Below are positions 12,453 through 12,492 of a stretch of 12,492 bases of DNA, piece by piece; position 1 is the first letter of the stretch; each line of letters opens with the position of its first letter. A model generated the notes under the pieces. It saw only the letters and a program-made list of their open reading frames with translations, was not told the origin of the DNA and made no database searches. Made by a program: the position numbers and the translations under genes. The DNA lies in the NCBI GenBank assembly GCA_002392505.1, contig DGHD01000010.1:13830-26321 (forward strand), written 5' to 3'. The stretch comes from Christensenella sp. UBA3857 (GTDB lineage: Bacteria > Bacillota > Clostridia > Christensenellales > CAG-138).

Positions 12453-12492
12453 TGAAACATCCCTCATCCACCGCTCGTTCCTCGCGGTCCCC
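12453..12492. repeat. Dispersed 20-nt repeat (second copy) running into a hairpin, cut by window end
   Basis: The first 20 nt repeat those at 9013-9032 with one change. They continue into ACCGC...GCGGT (about 12470-12488), a 5-bp stem. CCCTCATCCACCGC...GCGGTCCCC resembles a common intergenic element in gut Clostridia, from memory. The remainder lies outside the window. Confidence 0.6.

Overview
The window is a GC-rich chromosomal segment (roughly 60% by eye) from a Firmicute of the class Clostridia. The evidence is a TrmK / Nif3-like / C4 zinc-ribbon / RNase P RNA gene order typical of Firmicutes, an MreB close to the Mbl/MreB type, a UPF0597 gene, AGGAGG-like ribosome binding sites, and short intergenic hairpin repeats of a kind I associate with gut Clostridia. 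It is mostly housekeeping sequence. I see no phage, transposase, CRISPR array, toxin or defence module.

Layout. (1) 2-3861, plus strand: the C-terminal 524 residues of Mfd, then a UPF0597 / L-cysteine desulfidase-like protein, then a translationally coupled APH-type phosphotransferase broken by one stop codon and one frameshift. (2) 3898-4113, minus: a 71-residue protein with two membrane segments, convergent with the pseudogene. (3) 4219-5438, plus: mreB as a single-gene unit with its own promoter and a downstream hairpin. (4) 5466-8916, plus: a tightly coupled trio of sugar phosphomutase, NTP_transf_5-type nucleotidyltransferase and TatD nuclease, with a bidirectional terminator at 9094-9130. 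(5) 9134-12088, minus: trmK, a Nif3-like gene, a coiled-coil/zinc-ribbon gene and, last in order, the RNase P RNA gene rnpB. (6) 12053-12492: about 440 bp without a gene, made of imperfect tandem repeats, strong hairpins and dispersed repeats.

The most unusual part is the 9473-9786 interval upstream of rnpB. It holds a second copy of only the first ~62 nt of RNase P RNA (the 5' strands of P1, P2 and P4, plus P3). The P1, P2 and P4 segments are identical to the intact gene, but the P3 hairpin has a different sequence with pairing preserved. Between the two copies lies an intergenic repeat that recurs, on the other strand, at 12320-12390. The intact RNase P RNA also appears to lack the GGU motif in L15 that normally pairs with tRNA CCA ends. 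Other points worth a look are replacement of the catalytic cysteine by valine in the UPF0597 protein, a hairpin covering the ribosome binding site of the zinc-ribbon gene, and a trmK promoter so close to the gene that its first ATG is unlikely to be used.
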